Shown: positions 16,507-26,639 of the stretch, in pieces | How positions within the stretch are numbered: position 1 is the first letter of the stretch | Layout of the letters: the number at the start of each line of letters is the position of its first letter | NCBI GenBank assembly: GCA_949290515.1 | Contig: CASERZ010000009.1 | Location: 1-60,592, forward strand | DNA from: an uncultured Christensenella sp. | Lineage (GTDB): Bacteria; Bacillota; Clostridia; Christensenellales; UBA3700 | Direction: 5' to 3' | Length of the DNA stretch: 60,592 nucleotides | The notes under the pieces: model-generated | Told to the model about the DNA's origin: nothing | Database searches by the model: none | What the model saw: only the letters and a program-made list of their open reading frames with translations | Made by a program: the position numbers and the translations under genes

Positions 16507-17349
16507 ATGAATCAGGACAAAAAAATAGCGCTCTTGATAGACGCTGAAAACATATCGAGGAATTACAGAAAAATAATAATGCAGGAACTTGCCAAATACG
16601 GCACCACGACCTACAGGCGCATATACGGCGACTTTACTTCGGGAAAACTCAACTGGACAAGCGAAGATATGCTCAAATATTCCCTTACTCCCGTACAACA
16701 GTATTCCAACATATCGTCAAAAAACAAGAATTCGGGTAAAAATTCCTCCGATATAACTTTGGTAATAGACGCTATGGATATACTCTACTCGGGCAACGTA
16801 GAAGGCTTTTGCATAGTTTCGTCCGACAGCGATTTTACAAAGCTTGCGTCAAGGCTCAGAGAAGCGGGAATGTTCGTAATAGGTATGGGAGAGGAAAAAA
16901 CTCCTCTTGCATTCAGAAAATCTTGCGAAAAATTTATACTTTTGGATATTCTATATAAGGACAGCGAAAAAGATAAGGACAAAAAGTCGGACAGTAAGAA
17001 ATCTCAGACTTCCAAGTCTGACGACAAAGCTAAAAAGTCCGCCAAAAAGGTCAAAGAAGAGGATATAAAGGACGACAACAAAGACGAGGAAACGGCGATT
17101 ATGCCCTGGTCTTCTATCGTCAATATAATCAACACCGAAATACTACCCGAACTTGCGGACGAGGACGGCTGGGCAAGCCTTGCGGACGTAGGAAACCGTC
17201 TGTACAAGCTTTATAGCGACTTTGACAGCCGAAACTACGGATACAAGAAACTCAGCGAATTGTTCAAATCCGATAAAAACTTCGAGACAAAACCCGCCAA
17301 ACCCAACCCCGACAGCAATCTGGTATACTATCTGATACGCGCAAAATAA
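16507..17349 (+). CDS. NYN-domain putative RNase with C-terminal OST-HTH (LOTUS) domain
   Basis: 280 residues; AAAGGAG is 5 nt before ATG. The NYN (PIN-like) nuclease domain spans about 5-150 with conserved acidic residues D12 (LLIDAEN), D88 (VIDAMD) and D107/D109 (SSDSDF). A Lys/Asp/Ser-rich linker (about 157-195) follows. Residues about 197-280 form an OST-HTH/LOTUS module, a fold that binds RNA, including G-rich RNA, in studied proteins. The acidic site is complete, so nuclease activity is plausible; the target is unknown. It is monocistronic, directly after the SRP RNA gene. Confidence 0.85.
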   Translation: MNQDKKIALLIDAENISRNYRKIIMQELAKYGTTTYRRIYGDFTSGKLNWTSEDMLKYSLTPVQQYSNISSKNKNSGKNSSDITLVIDAMDILYSGNVEGFCIVSSDSDFTKLASRLREAGMFVIGMGEEKTPLAFRKSCEKFILLDILYKDSEKDKDKKSDSKKSQTSKSDDKAKKSAKKVKEEDIKDDNKDEETAIMPWSSIVNIINTEILPELADEDGWASLADVGNRLYKLYSDFDSRNYGYKKLSELFKSDKNFETKPAKPNPDSNLVYYLIRAK

Positions 17350-17450
17350 TACTCACACGCAATTCACATACAACAGTGCGCATAACAGTATTACAAATAA
17401 AACATATTTAATTAAAAAATATTATCCTTAAATTTATTACAGCAATATGA

Positions 17451-17478
17451 AATAGCCCTTATAGAGGGCTATTTTTTA
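17451..17478 (+). terminator. Terminator of the NYN/OST-HTH gene
   Basis: AATAGCCCT-tatag-AGGGCTATT followed by a run of T. Confidence 0.85.
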
Positions 17479-17529
17479 ATAATAGATATGTTTTCAGTAT
17501 AATGAGTATCATTATCTTTTAAGGCATTT

Positions 17530-18564
17530 TCACAACTCCTGCGCCATCTTTTGCGATACCGAATAATAATTGAGTACCAACTGCACTTTCGTATACCTTA
17601 TATCGCACACGAGATTCGGGCGGCTTACGGAATCGCTAAGAAGATTACTCAAAAGCCCTAACGTCACGTCTATATCCGCCATAAGCACTTTTATGTTGTA
17701 ATTCGTCGATATATCCTCCGCACTCAACTCCTCGTATTTAAGCCTGAGATTACTCTCCAAATCCTCAATCTTCGACAGCGCGGCAGCCTTGTCGATTTCG
17801 AGTTTTGTCAGACTTTCGCCTATAGACGAAAGTTGAGATATTATGCTTGCCGAATAGCCGCCCATACTTATCATAAGGTCGCTTCCCCCCGCAAGCAAAT
17901 CTGCATAATCCTGCGACGATACGGCATAACTCATTAATTCGCTGCCTGCGTTTTTCTCAGCTACGGCGTTAGCTTCGTCGATATTGTCATAAACGTCGGC
18001 TATCAAAAGATAATCGGTACCGTCTTTGAGTATATAGCCCCCTCCCCCCTGAAGTCTCATCTGGTCGCTGTAAAGCCGCGCTTGCTGATAACTCGTCGTC
18101 TTTTTGTATACAAGCATATAGTATGCGCTCGACGGTGCGCTCTCAGCCTTGTACAGAGAGGTTATACCCTTTAAAAGCGCGCCCTCGCTAGCAAAATCTC
18201 CTATGACTACCGTAATGAGCAGGCAAGCAATAATCGCCAAGGTCATAATAAGCCCTTTTCTTCTGCTGTCCGCCCTGTCGTAAGGCTGAGGCTCGACATC
18301 GACGATTACGTCGTCTTCGTTTATTCTGTAATTCGTATCGACCATACTTGTGAGTTGAGGTACTACTTCAATCTCCACTCCGCGCGCATAATATTTTCGC
18401 GCTTTAGGAGGCTCGACTTCCTCTTTGGGATACTCTGCAAAGTCGGTATTTCCTTCTTCCTCAACGGGCAAATCGTTGAAAACCTCGTATTGCTCCCCGT
18501 AGTCCTCTTCCTCGTCTTTATGATAGCGAAAATAGTTTCTGAGATAATATTTGCTGTAATCCAT
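17530..18564 (-). CDS. Single-pass membrane protein with SPOR-like domain
   Basis: 344 residues from MDYSKYYLRN; the frame is open 20 codons further to a GTG, but neither start has a clear SD. An acidic cytoplasmic N-terminus of about 100 residues precedes one membrane segment (about 105-123). Residues about 147-205 (YYMLVYKKTTSYQQARLYS through IDEANAVAEK) have the beta-alpha-beta pattern of a SPOR domain, which binds denuded peptidoglycan at septa. A helical region of about 235-340 follows. A TATAAT lies at 18600-18595 on the minus strand. Likely role: envelope or division, by inference from the SPOR-like segment. Confidence 0.7.
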   Translation of the reverse strand: MDYSKYYLRNYFRYHKDEEEDYGEQYEVFNDLPVEEEGNTDFAEYPKEEVEPPKARKYYARGVEIEVVPQLTSMVDTNYRINEDDVIVDVEPQPYDRADSRRKGLIMTLAIIACLLITVVIGDFASEGALLKGITSLYKAESAPSSAYYMLVYKKTTSYQQARLYSDQMRLQGGGGYILKDGTDYLLIADVYDNIDEANAVAEKNAGSELMSYAVSSQDYADLLAGGSDLMISMGGYSASIISQLSSIGESLTKLEIDKAAALSKIEDLESNLRLKYEELSAEDISTNYNIKVLMADIDVTLGLLSNLLSDSVSRPNLVCDIRYTKVQLVLNYYSVSQKMAQEL

Positions 18565-18660
18565 ACTAAAGAATATGTCACATCCCGTCGAATTATTATA
18601 CAAAAAGCAAATCAATTCAACCACTCTGAAAAAGTCATACCTTTATAAATCTTTTAAAAT

Positions 18661-18683
18661 AAAAAAACCGCGCCGAAGCGCGG
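18661..18683 (-). terminator. Terminator after dCMP deaminase
   Basis: On the minus strand CCGCGC-TTCG-GCGCGG followed by seven T. Confidence 0.92.
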
Positions 18684-18701
18684 AATCAAAACGTAAAATA
18701 T

Positions 18702-19154
18702 TCAGTCTTCCTTGAATTGTTCGACAGTTACGCCCGCCTCATTGAACAAATGCATAGAAAACTCGTCGGGATAACCGTACTTGTATACAACTCTCTTTAT
18801 ACCCGCATTAATAATCATCTTTGCGCAAATAACGCAAGGCTGATGCGTACAATACAGCGTAGCGCCGTCTACGGATATACCCAATTTCGCCGCCTGAATT
18901 ATGGCATTCTGCTCAGCGTGTACGGCATAGCAAAGCTCGTGCCTCGTACCAGAAGGAATGTTGAGTTTTACCCTTAGACACTCTCCTCTCTCCACACAAC
19001 TCAGTATACCCGACGACGCGCCGTTGTATCCCGTAGTAAGTATTCTTTTATCCTTGACTATTACCGCGCCTACGTGTCTGTCTCCCTTTATACAGCTCGA
19101 CCACGTCGCCACAGTATCGGCCATTTGTACGAATCTAGCGTCCCACTTGTCCAT
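18702..19154 (-). CDS. comEB: Deoxycytidylate (dCMP) deaminase, ComEB family
   Basis: 150 residues. Zinc and catalytic motifs are HAEQNAI (His zinc ligand, catalytic Glu) and PCVICAK (two Cys ligands). The N-terminal Cys pattern (CxERGEC region, about residues 53-60) fits a structural site typical of dCMP deaminases. It supplies dUMP for thymidylate synthesis. AAGGTGA lies 5 nt before ATG. It is divergent from groES and has its own terminator. Confidence 0.93.
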   Translation of the reverse strand: MDKWDARFVQMADTVATWSSCIKGDRHVGAVIVKDKRILTTGYNGASSGILSCVERGECLRVKLNIPSGTRHELCYAVHAEQNAIIQAAKLGISVDGATLYCTHQPCVICAKMIINAGIKRVVYKYGYPDEFSMHLFNEAGVTVEQFKED

Positions 19155-19283
19155 TCTTCACCTTAATTCACGCATTTTTTGTATAAATTTACTATATAAT
19201 ATCATAGCCTGACGACAATTTCAACTGTTTGTATTTTTTCTATAAAAAATATAAAAATATTTACTACATTTTACATAAAAACA

Positions 19284-19312
19284 TTTACATATCGCATTTT
19301 TGGTGCTATAAT
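19284..19312 (+). promoter_or_regulatory. Sigma-A promoter for groESL
   Basis: TTTACA (19284-19289), 17-bp spacer, TATAAT (19307-19312) with extended TG. The predicted start falls at the left edge of the CIRCE element. Confidence 0.85.
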
Positions 19313-19320
19313 TACTCTTG

Positions 19321-19347
19321 TTAGCAGTCAAGATGGTCAAGTGCTAA
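19321..19347 (+). promoter_or_regulatory. CIRCE operator (HrcA binding site)
   Basis: TTAGCAGTC, 9-nt spacer, AAGTGCTAA, against the consensus TTAGCACTC-N9-GAGTGCTAA: one substitution in each arm, at positions that would have paired with each other only in part. Placed at the transcription start, as usual for HrcA repression of groESL. Confidence 0.92.
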
Positions 19348-19370
19348 ATTTAAAGGAGGCGTTATTAATT

Positions 19371-19658
19371 ATGACAATTAAACCGTTATTTGACAGAATA
19401 GTAATCAAAGAAGTAGAAAATGCTACCAAGACTTCGAGCGGTCTCGTACTTCCCGACTCTGCACAGGAAAAGCCCCAGATGGCTAAAGTACTCGCAGTAG
19501 GCCCCGGCGGTACTGTCGACGGAAAAGAAGTGGTAATGCAAATTAAAGTCGGAGATATCGTGCTCTACAACAAGTATGCGGGCAGCGATTTCAAGCTCGA
19601 CGGAGAAGAAGTAACTATATTGAAGCAAAGCGACGTACTTGCTATCGTCGAAAAATAA
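19371..19658 (+). CDS. groES: Co-chaperonin GroES
   Basis: 95 residues from [21 protein letters not shown] lies 11 nt upstream (19352-19359). The open frame 10 codons further up overlaps the CIRCE element and is not the start. The mobile loop is about residues 16-32 ([16 protein letters not shown]), the roof hairpin near GTVDGKE, and the C-terminal strand VLAIVEK. It caps the GroEL chamber. groEL follows after 18 bp. Confidence 0.97.
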   Translation: MTIKPLFDRIVIKEVENATKTSSGLVLPDSAQEKPQMAKVLAVGPGGTVDGKEVVMQIKVGDIVLYNKYAGSDFKLDGEEVTILKQSDVLAIVEK

Positions 19659-21302
<1,644 letters not shown>

Positions 21303-21342
21303 TTCAAAAAAGTATTACCATAAAATACAAATACAAAGAAAA

Positions 21343-21369
21343 AAGGTCCTCTTTAGAGGGCCTTTTTTA
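21343..21369 (+). terminator. Terminator of groESL
   Basis: AAGGTCCTC-TTTA-GAGGGCCTT followed by T-run; one G-T pair in the stem. Confidence 0.9.
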
Positions 21370-21503
21370 ATGGGATAAAAATAGGGATAGTGATAGTTTT
21401 TGTCTTGATTAATAAAAGCGGCTTTCACTGTACGTCTTTGCTGTTTTTCTAAATTGTTAAAACATAGCCGACAAAGCTTAAAATATCCGACCCGATAACA
21501 AAC

Positions 21504-21986
21504 TCAGTTGGCTTGTCCGCCTAGACGTCTGTTTTCGCTGAAATAGTCCTGTTCGGCTTCGTTGACGTAATCTCCGATATTGAGTTCTTTGTTCATAAGC
21601 TCGACAAGCTCCCCTTCGAATTCTTTAAGTCGAGCTACTACGCTGTCGCGCTGACTTTTGTCTACGGTATTGCAATTTGCCTTGCAATAAGTCTGCCACT
21701 TTGAAGAGAAAATCTTAAGTCTTTCCCCCTCGAGAGCGAATTTTACCTTAGAAGAATACTCTATATTCTTTGCCTTGTCTATTGCCTGCGTCAATGCAAG
21801 ATTTATGCTGTCGCTGTCTTTTTTGAGCAATTCTACCTTGTGCGAAAGCTCACCGTTTTCGCGCTTCAGTCCCTCAATTCTGTCTCTCAGTCCCAAAATC
21901 GTCTTTTCGTATTTATCCGTGATATCCTTGATGTATTCCTGTACCTGAAATCTGTCGTAACCTTTTCTTGCTACCTGAAAATTCAT
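21504..21986 (-). CDS. DivIVA-domain protein
   Basis: 160 residues. The N-terminus (FQVARKGYDRFQVQEYIKD) matches the DivIVA/GpsB pattern of an F-x-x-x-x-x-GYD-x-x-x-V-x-x-Y segment that contacts membrane. A long coiled coil of about 20-80 follows, then a polar helical C-terminus. GAGGTGAG precedes the ATG. It probably localises to curved membrane or the septum and recruits partners; too short and divergent to call DivIVA itself. It lies downstream of the pncB terminator and is probably transcribed alone. Confidence 0.8.
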   Translation of the reverse strand: MNFQVARKGYDRFQVQEYIKDITDKYEKTILGLRDRIEGLKRENGELSHKVELLKKDSDSINLALTQAIDKAKNIEYSSKVKFALEGERLKIFSSKWQTYCKANCNTVDKSQRDSVVARLKEFEGELVELMNKELNIGDYVNEAEQDYFSENRRLGGQAN

Positions 21987-22031
21987 ATCTCACCTCTTAA
22001 TATTTATTCGGTAAACACATTATACAAAAAA

Positions 22032-22062
22032 AACAGGTCGTCGCCGTTGGCAATAACCTGTT
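22032..22062 (-). terminator. Terminator after pncB
   Basis: Minus strand AACAGGT...ACCTGTT enclosing an inner GCC/GGC pair, followed by eight T. Confidence 0.8.
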
Positions 22063-22091
22063 ATTTTGTCTTTAATTGTCAAAGCTTGTCA

Positions 22092-23522
22092 TCAAGCTTC
22101 GGGCTTGTTTTCCTTGAGCAGTTTCTGCTTGAGGTCATAGAGTTTTTGCGAGAGGTCTACTTTGTAGATATGAGGATTGAGCATACGCTTGTATTCGTTC
22201 CAGAACTCTGCATAACTTGCCTTGTGATATTCCGCAATCTCTTTCACGGAAGGAAAATCGTAGACGAGTTTTCCTTGTTTGATTATCTGTACTACTAGAT
22301 TTTTCGCATAGAAATTGCTTACCGTCTTACGCTTCCAAGAAAAATCGGGGTGAAAAATCTCTATCTTGTCGAGATTGTCAAAGTTTTCTTCCATAAGACA
22401 TATCAAATCGGCAATAGCCTTGTCGGTATTCTTGTCGTAAAGTCTTACTATTTTCTTGAATCCCGGATTTGTTATCTTTGCGGGAGTATCGCTCATTTTG
22501 AGTTTAGGCACAAGAACGCCGTCCTTTTCTATACCCGCAAGCTTATAAACGCCGCCCAGCGAAGGACAATCCATACTGGTAATGAGTTTTGTACCTATGC
22601 CGTAACAGTCGATTGCAGCATTCTGGCTGTCGAGCGACTGCAATACGTTTTCGTCGATATCTCCGCTCGCAAATATCTTAGCGTCGGGAAAACCTGCATC
22701 GTCGAGCATTTTTCGCGCCTGTTTGGAAAGATATGCCAAATCGCCGCTGTCCAGTCTTATGCCGAGAGGTTTGTACCCCTTTGCCTTAAGCTCGTTGAAC
22801 ACAGTGATGGCATTTGGTACGCCGCTGTTGAGCGTATCGTACGTATCGCACAGTAACAGACATTTGTCGGGATATATGTCGGCATACGCTCTGAAAGCTT
22901 CCAGCTCTGAAGGAAAACTCATTACCCAGCTGTGTGCGTGAGTACCCGATACGGGTACGTCAAACATCTTTCCCGCAAGCACGTTGGACGTAGACTGACA
23001 ACCTGCTATCATAGCCGCTCTCGCGCCGTATATTCCCGCGTCGGGTCCCTGCGCTCTTCTCAATCCGAATTCCGCTATTGCTCTGCCCTTTGCCGCATAC
23101 ACGATTTTTGCCGTCTTTGTGGCAATCAAAGTCTGATGATTGAGTATGCACAGTATCGCAGTCTCGATAAACTGCGCTTCAAACATTCTCGCCTTTACCG
23201 TGAGTATAGGCTCCTGAGGGAATACTACCGTACCTTCGGGAACGGCGTAAATATCTCCCGTAAATTTAAAGTTTTTGAGAAGCTTCAGAAAATCTTCGTC
23301 AAATATTTTGAGCGAACGGAGATACTCTATATCGTCCTCGTCAAATTTGAGATTGAGTACGTAATCCACGACCTGTTCGAGTCCGCACGCTATTGCATAG
23401 TTATTGCCTACTCCTCTGTAAAATACGTCAAATACCGCGACTTTGTCCATTTGCTCGTATTTGCTGTATCCGTACATCATTGTAAGCTGATACAAATCTG
23501 TAAGTAAAGTTAAATTCCTCAT
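22092..23522 (-). CDS. pncB: Nicotinate phosphoribosyltransferase
   Basis: 476 residues. The N-terminus LTLLTDLYQLTMMYGY and the motifs EFGLRRAQGPDAG, GTHAHSWVMS, GIRLDSGDL and FASGDIDE are the nicotinate PRTase barrel signatures, with the phosphoribosyl site in the last two. It makes nicotinate mononucleotide from nicotinate for NAD salvage. It is 137 bp downstream of lgt and ends in a strong terminator; AGGAG precedes the ATG. Confidence 0.95.
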   Translation of the reverse strand: MRNLTLLTDLYQLTMMYGYSKYEQMDKVAVFDVFYRGVGNNYAIACGLEQVVDYVLNLKFDEDDIEYLRSLKIFDEDFLKLLKNFKFTGDIYAVPEGTVVFPQEPILTVKARMFEAQFIETAILCILNHQTLIATKTAKIVYAAKGRAIAEFGLRRAQGPDAGIYGARAAMIAGCQSTSNVLAGKMFDVPVSGTHAHSWVMSFPSELEAFRAYADIYPDKCLLLCDTYDTLNSGVPNAITVFNELKAKGYKPLGIRLDSGDLAYLSKQARKMLDDAGFPDAKIFASGDIDENVLQSLDSQNAAIDCYGIGTKLITSMDCPSLGGVYKLAGIEKDGVLVPKLKMSDTPAKITNPGFKKIVRLYDKNTDKAIADLICLMEENFDNLDKIEIFHPDFSWKRKTVSNFYAKNLVVQIIKQGKLVYDFPSVKEIAEYHKASYAEFWNEYKRMLNPHIYKVDLSQKLYDLKQKLLKENKPEA

Positions 23523-23659
23523 ATTACTCCTGTGTATTTCTTATGCCTTATCGGTGGGGGCAGGACGGATTGTCCTTTGCCGTAACTCTTTCTTCTCTAT
23601 CTTTGGAAATTCGGCAATCTTACGATTGCCGAGCGTGTACTTTTATTGTATTTTCTGTT

Positions 23660-25093
23660 TTAAACTTCTTTTTTATCTTCTGTCAGTTCTTGTGAGTTTT
23701 GCTTTTCATCAGCGTCAGCGTCTTTTTTTACTGTCGACTTTTTTGCGGTCGCGGTTTTTTTAGGTGCAGTTTTTGCGCTCGCAGCCGTAGAAGCGTTTTT
23801 TGTTTTAGAAGTGGTCTTTTTTACGGTTTTAATTGCGTCTGAGTCCGCTGTTTTGACAACATCGGTGCCCTCTTCTTTGTTTTTCATTCGGCTATTATCA
23901 TTAATCTTAGCTTTGCTGGCGACGCTTTTTGATGAAGCTTTTTTCTTGCTTGCCGACGCGGTATTTTTTGCTTTTGCCGAAGTCTTTTTTACCTCATTTG
24001 AAAAATCTTCTTTATCTTCTTTGGTTTTATCCGTACTTTCTGAAATTTGTGCATTGTCCTGTGTCAATTCAGGCTGAGCCATATTCTCCTCGGATTCAAA
24101 AACAGACTCGGTTTGCGCATTCTCGGCTTGCACAATCTCAGCCGAACTTTCACCTTCTGCCTGTTGTGTATTGTCCGCCTGAGCGGTTTCGCCTCCCTCG
24201 GCACTTTCGGCAGCAAGCTGTTTTGCCAAATCCTGCTCTTTTTTCTTTTCGCACATTCTCTGAAACCATTTTGTTTCAAAGCGTATCTTACCCGTCTGTA
24301 AAAGTATCATAAGCACTATCGCTACTATGAACATTATATAGCAGATAAGCTGTACCATCTTGACTTGCGTATTGCCTATCGTCATAGGGTCGGTACCCTT
24401 GATAAATTCCAACGAGCCTCTTACCAATCCGTACCAGCCTACGTAGAATATCATTATCGTACCCCTTTTTACAGGTTTTTTAGGTACGAAGAATATTACC
24501 AGCGCAACCGCAAGACCTATCGCGTTGAGTACGCCTTCATAGAAGAATGACGCATAATGCCACGTGCCCGTGCTTTCGATATAGACCGCCAACGGAAAGT
24601 GTTTCATCCACTCTTGCGTAACCTCTACGCCGTATAGTTCCTGATTAAAGAAGTTGCCCCATCTGCCGATTATCTGACCGAGCAAAAGCGCGATAACAAC
24701 GCAATCCGCTACTTGAGCAAACGTGTATTTTCTGTTGCGCAGACAGCAGAAGAATATACCCAGCGCACCGCCGAATATACCGCCTATTATAGTCAATCCG
24801 CCGTTGGATATATTGAGCATATCCACGAATCCGTCCCAACTGTCGAGACGGTATTCCGTACCTATTCGAGGCACTACGTAAAATACTCTGCAAAAAACTA
24901 CCGCCAAAGGCACGACCCACAAAAACAATTCGAGCGAAAAATCCACGTCGATACCCTTTTTGTAGGATATGAGTATAAACAAGCCGAATGCGGCAAGTAT
25001 GCCCAGCGTAACCATAATACCGTACCAGTATACGGGACGTCCGCCGGGGAGATAAAAGGCAACTCTGTCTATTGCCGTCAACAAATCAAACAA
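23660..25093 (-). CDS. lgt: Prolipoprotein diacylglyceryl transferase Lgt with long Lys/Ala-rich tail
   Basis: 477 residues from a TTG start; GGAG lies 7 nt upstream and no ATG or GTG is better placed. Residues 1-275 form the Lgt core with about seven membrane segments and the signature GRWGNFFNQELYG (143-155). At the position of the E. coli His103 (GG-x-x-x-H-GG) this protein has Ile (GGLTIIGG). Lgt adds diacylglycerol to lipoprotein Cys. Residues 276-477 form a polar tail: acidic, Gln- and Ala-rich at first, then Lys/Ala/Thr/Ser-rich like histone H1. It is 33 bp after galK. Confidence 0.92.
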   Translation of the reverse strand: MFDLLTAIDRVAFYLPGGRPVYWYGIMVTLGILAAFGLFILISYKKGIDVDFSLELFLWVVPLAVVFCRVFYVVPRIGTEYRLDSWDGFVDMLNISNGGLTIIGGIFGGALGIFFCCLRNRKYTFAQVADCVVIALLLGQIIGRWGNFFNQELYGVEVTQEWMKHFPLAVYIESTGTWHYASFFYEGVLNAIGLAVALVIFFVPKKPVKRGTIMIFYVGWYGLVRGSLEFIKGTDPMTIGNTQVKMVQLICYIMFIVAIVLMILLQTGKIRFETKWFQRMCEKKKEQDLAKQLAAESAEGGETAQADNTQQAEGESSAEIVQAENAQTESVFESEENMAQPELTQDNAQISESTDKTKEDKEDFSNEVKKTSAKAKNTASASKKKASSKSVASKAKINDNSRMKNKEEGTDVVKTADSDAIKTVKKTTSKTKNASTAASAKTAPKKTATAKKSTVKKDADADEKQNSQELTEDKKEV

Positions 25094-25126
25094 TTTCGTA
25101 CTCCTTAAAACTTTTTCTTAACTGTA

Positions 25127-26389
25127 TCAGAATACTCTGCAAGTACCGTCGTTTCTGACGCCGATAACGAATACGTTGTCGTCTCCGAATACAGATTTCA
25201 TTACGTTTACATAGCCGTCGCACTTAGCCTTGTCTACGTATGCGATAATCGTACCTGCAAAACCGCCTCCGTGTACTCTGACAGCCTTTACGCCGTCAAT
25301 CTTCTTGCTGAGATTTATACCGAGAGGTATTCTCTGCGCGGTATCTCCGAGAGGATAGCAGTTTTGCAACATAAGATACGAGCTTTGTCCCGACTCGTTG
25401 ATAGCCTGACAGAACTTCTTTTCGTTGCCGTTTTTGACTGCTTTAGCGCAAGAGTCTACTCTCTTGTTTTCGTCAAAGAAGTGCATTGCTCTCAATATAG
25501 CTCTTCCCGAAACCTTATTCTGAAGTTCGGGCAAAGCGGCGTAAAAATCTTCTTCCTTTACTTTTCTCAGTTTTTTCGCGCCGAACTGTTTTGCAACTGC
25601 TTCCATCTCCAGACGTATATCGGCATACTGGTTGGTAAGGTCGCAGTGGTCGCCGCCCGTATTCGTAAGAACTATATTCAAATCCTCGAAGTTCCAGTCA
25701 ATGGATTGAATTTTGAGATTCTTTGTAGACTTGAAGTCGATATAACTGATACCGCCCAAAGCTATAGCACTTTGGTCGAGAAGTCCGCAAGGCTTGCCGA
25801 AGTAAACGCTTTCAGCATAGTGAGAAGCCTTTGCTTTGGTAACCTTGTCAATAGTACCCCCGTTGAAAAGGTCATTGAGAATTTCGCATATGAGCACTTC
25901 GAAACAAGCCGAAGACGAAACTCCCGCTCCTCTGAATACGTCGCTCGTGGTAGTAGCGCAAAAACCGCCTATCTTGAGTCCGTTTTGTTTAAAATAAGCG
26001 CATACGCCCTTTACCAAAGCGGAAGAATTGCCGTATTCCTTTTCGTCAATATAAAGATTGTCGAGGTCGACGCATACGGGAGTAAATCCTACAGAATCTA
26101 CTATGACTTTATTGTCAGACGTAGGCGTTACGCACGCGATAGTGTCTACCGTTATAGATGCGCAAAGCACCTTTCCGTTGTTGTGGTCGGTATGATTGCC
26201 GCATACTTCTATTCTTCCGGGAGAAGAAAAGAATATGCCATTTTCGCCGTATTTCGCGCAATGCATATCGTAAATCTGTTTATATCTGTCAGCTTGATAA
26301 GCAAGCTTGCCTTCACCGTAAAATCTTTTGACTTTTGCCTGAAAATCTTCGTTGTTTGCCAACTCGGCAATAAATTTCTTGTCTGCCAT
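25127..26389 (-). CDS. galK: Galactokinase (GHMP kinase family)
   Basis: 420 residues. The galactokinase signature region reads GRIEVCGNHTDHNNG (E. coli-type enzymes have GEHTDYN). The ATP loop is GAGVSSSACFE, the catalytic Asp region CGLLDQSAIALGG, and the C-terminal GHMP motif VHGGGFAGT. It phosphorylates galactose at C1. The GNHTDH variant raises the chance of a related sugar 1-kinase, but divergent galT makes galactose the best substrate guess. Confidence 0.88.
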   Translation of the reverse strand: MADKKFIAELANNEDFQAKVKRFYGEGKLAYQADRYKQIYDMHCAKYGENGIFFSSPGRIEVCGNHTDHNNGKVLCASITVDTIACVTPTSDNKVIVDSVGFTPVCVDLDNLYIDEKEYGNSSALVKGVCAYFKQNGLKIGGFCATTTSDVFRGAGVSSSACFEVLICEILNDLFNGGTIDKVTKAKASHYAESVYFGKPCGLLDQSAIALGGISYIDFKSTKNLKIQSIDWNFEDLNIVLTNTGGDHCDLTNQYADIRLEMEAVAKQFGAKKLRKVKEEDFYAALPELQNKVSGRAILRAMHFFDENKRVDSCAKAVKNGNEKKFCQAINESGQSSYLMLQNCYPLGDTAQRIPLGINLSKKIDGVKAVRVHGGGFAGTIIAYVDKAKCDGYVNVMKSVFGDDNVFVIGVRNDGTCRVF

Positions 26390-26432
26390 AATATCCTCTT
26401 GTGACGATTGTATTGAGCATAAACTCTAGATA

Positions 26433-26461
26433 ATTATACCATACCTTTTGCGGCTTGTAAA
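26433..26461 (-). promoter_or_regulatory. Sigma-A promoter for galK-lgt-pncB
   Basis: Minus strand TTTACA (26461-26456), 17-bp spacer, TATAAT (26438-26433) with extended TG. Confidence 0.75.
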
Positions 26462-26562
26462 TAACTATCGTCAGAATAAGTATATATTAAATATTTTAAT
26501 TAATACTAATTAAAGGGTTTTTATAAAATATTTACTATTTTTGTTAAAGCGCGATTTTGTTA

Positions 26563-26591
26563 TTGCAAATATCGTGCGTATGGGATATAAT
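26563..26591 (+). promoter_or_regulatory. Sigma-A promoter for galT
   Basis: TTGCAA (26563-26568), 17-bp spacer, TATAAT (26586-26591), 49 bp before the galT ATG. The AT-rich interval between the divergent galK and galT promoters could hold a shared operator; none was recognised. Confidence 0.65.
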
Positions 26592-26639
26592 AATGTTGTT
26601 GATTGATTTATTTTTTTTATTATTTTTTGAGAGGTTTTT

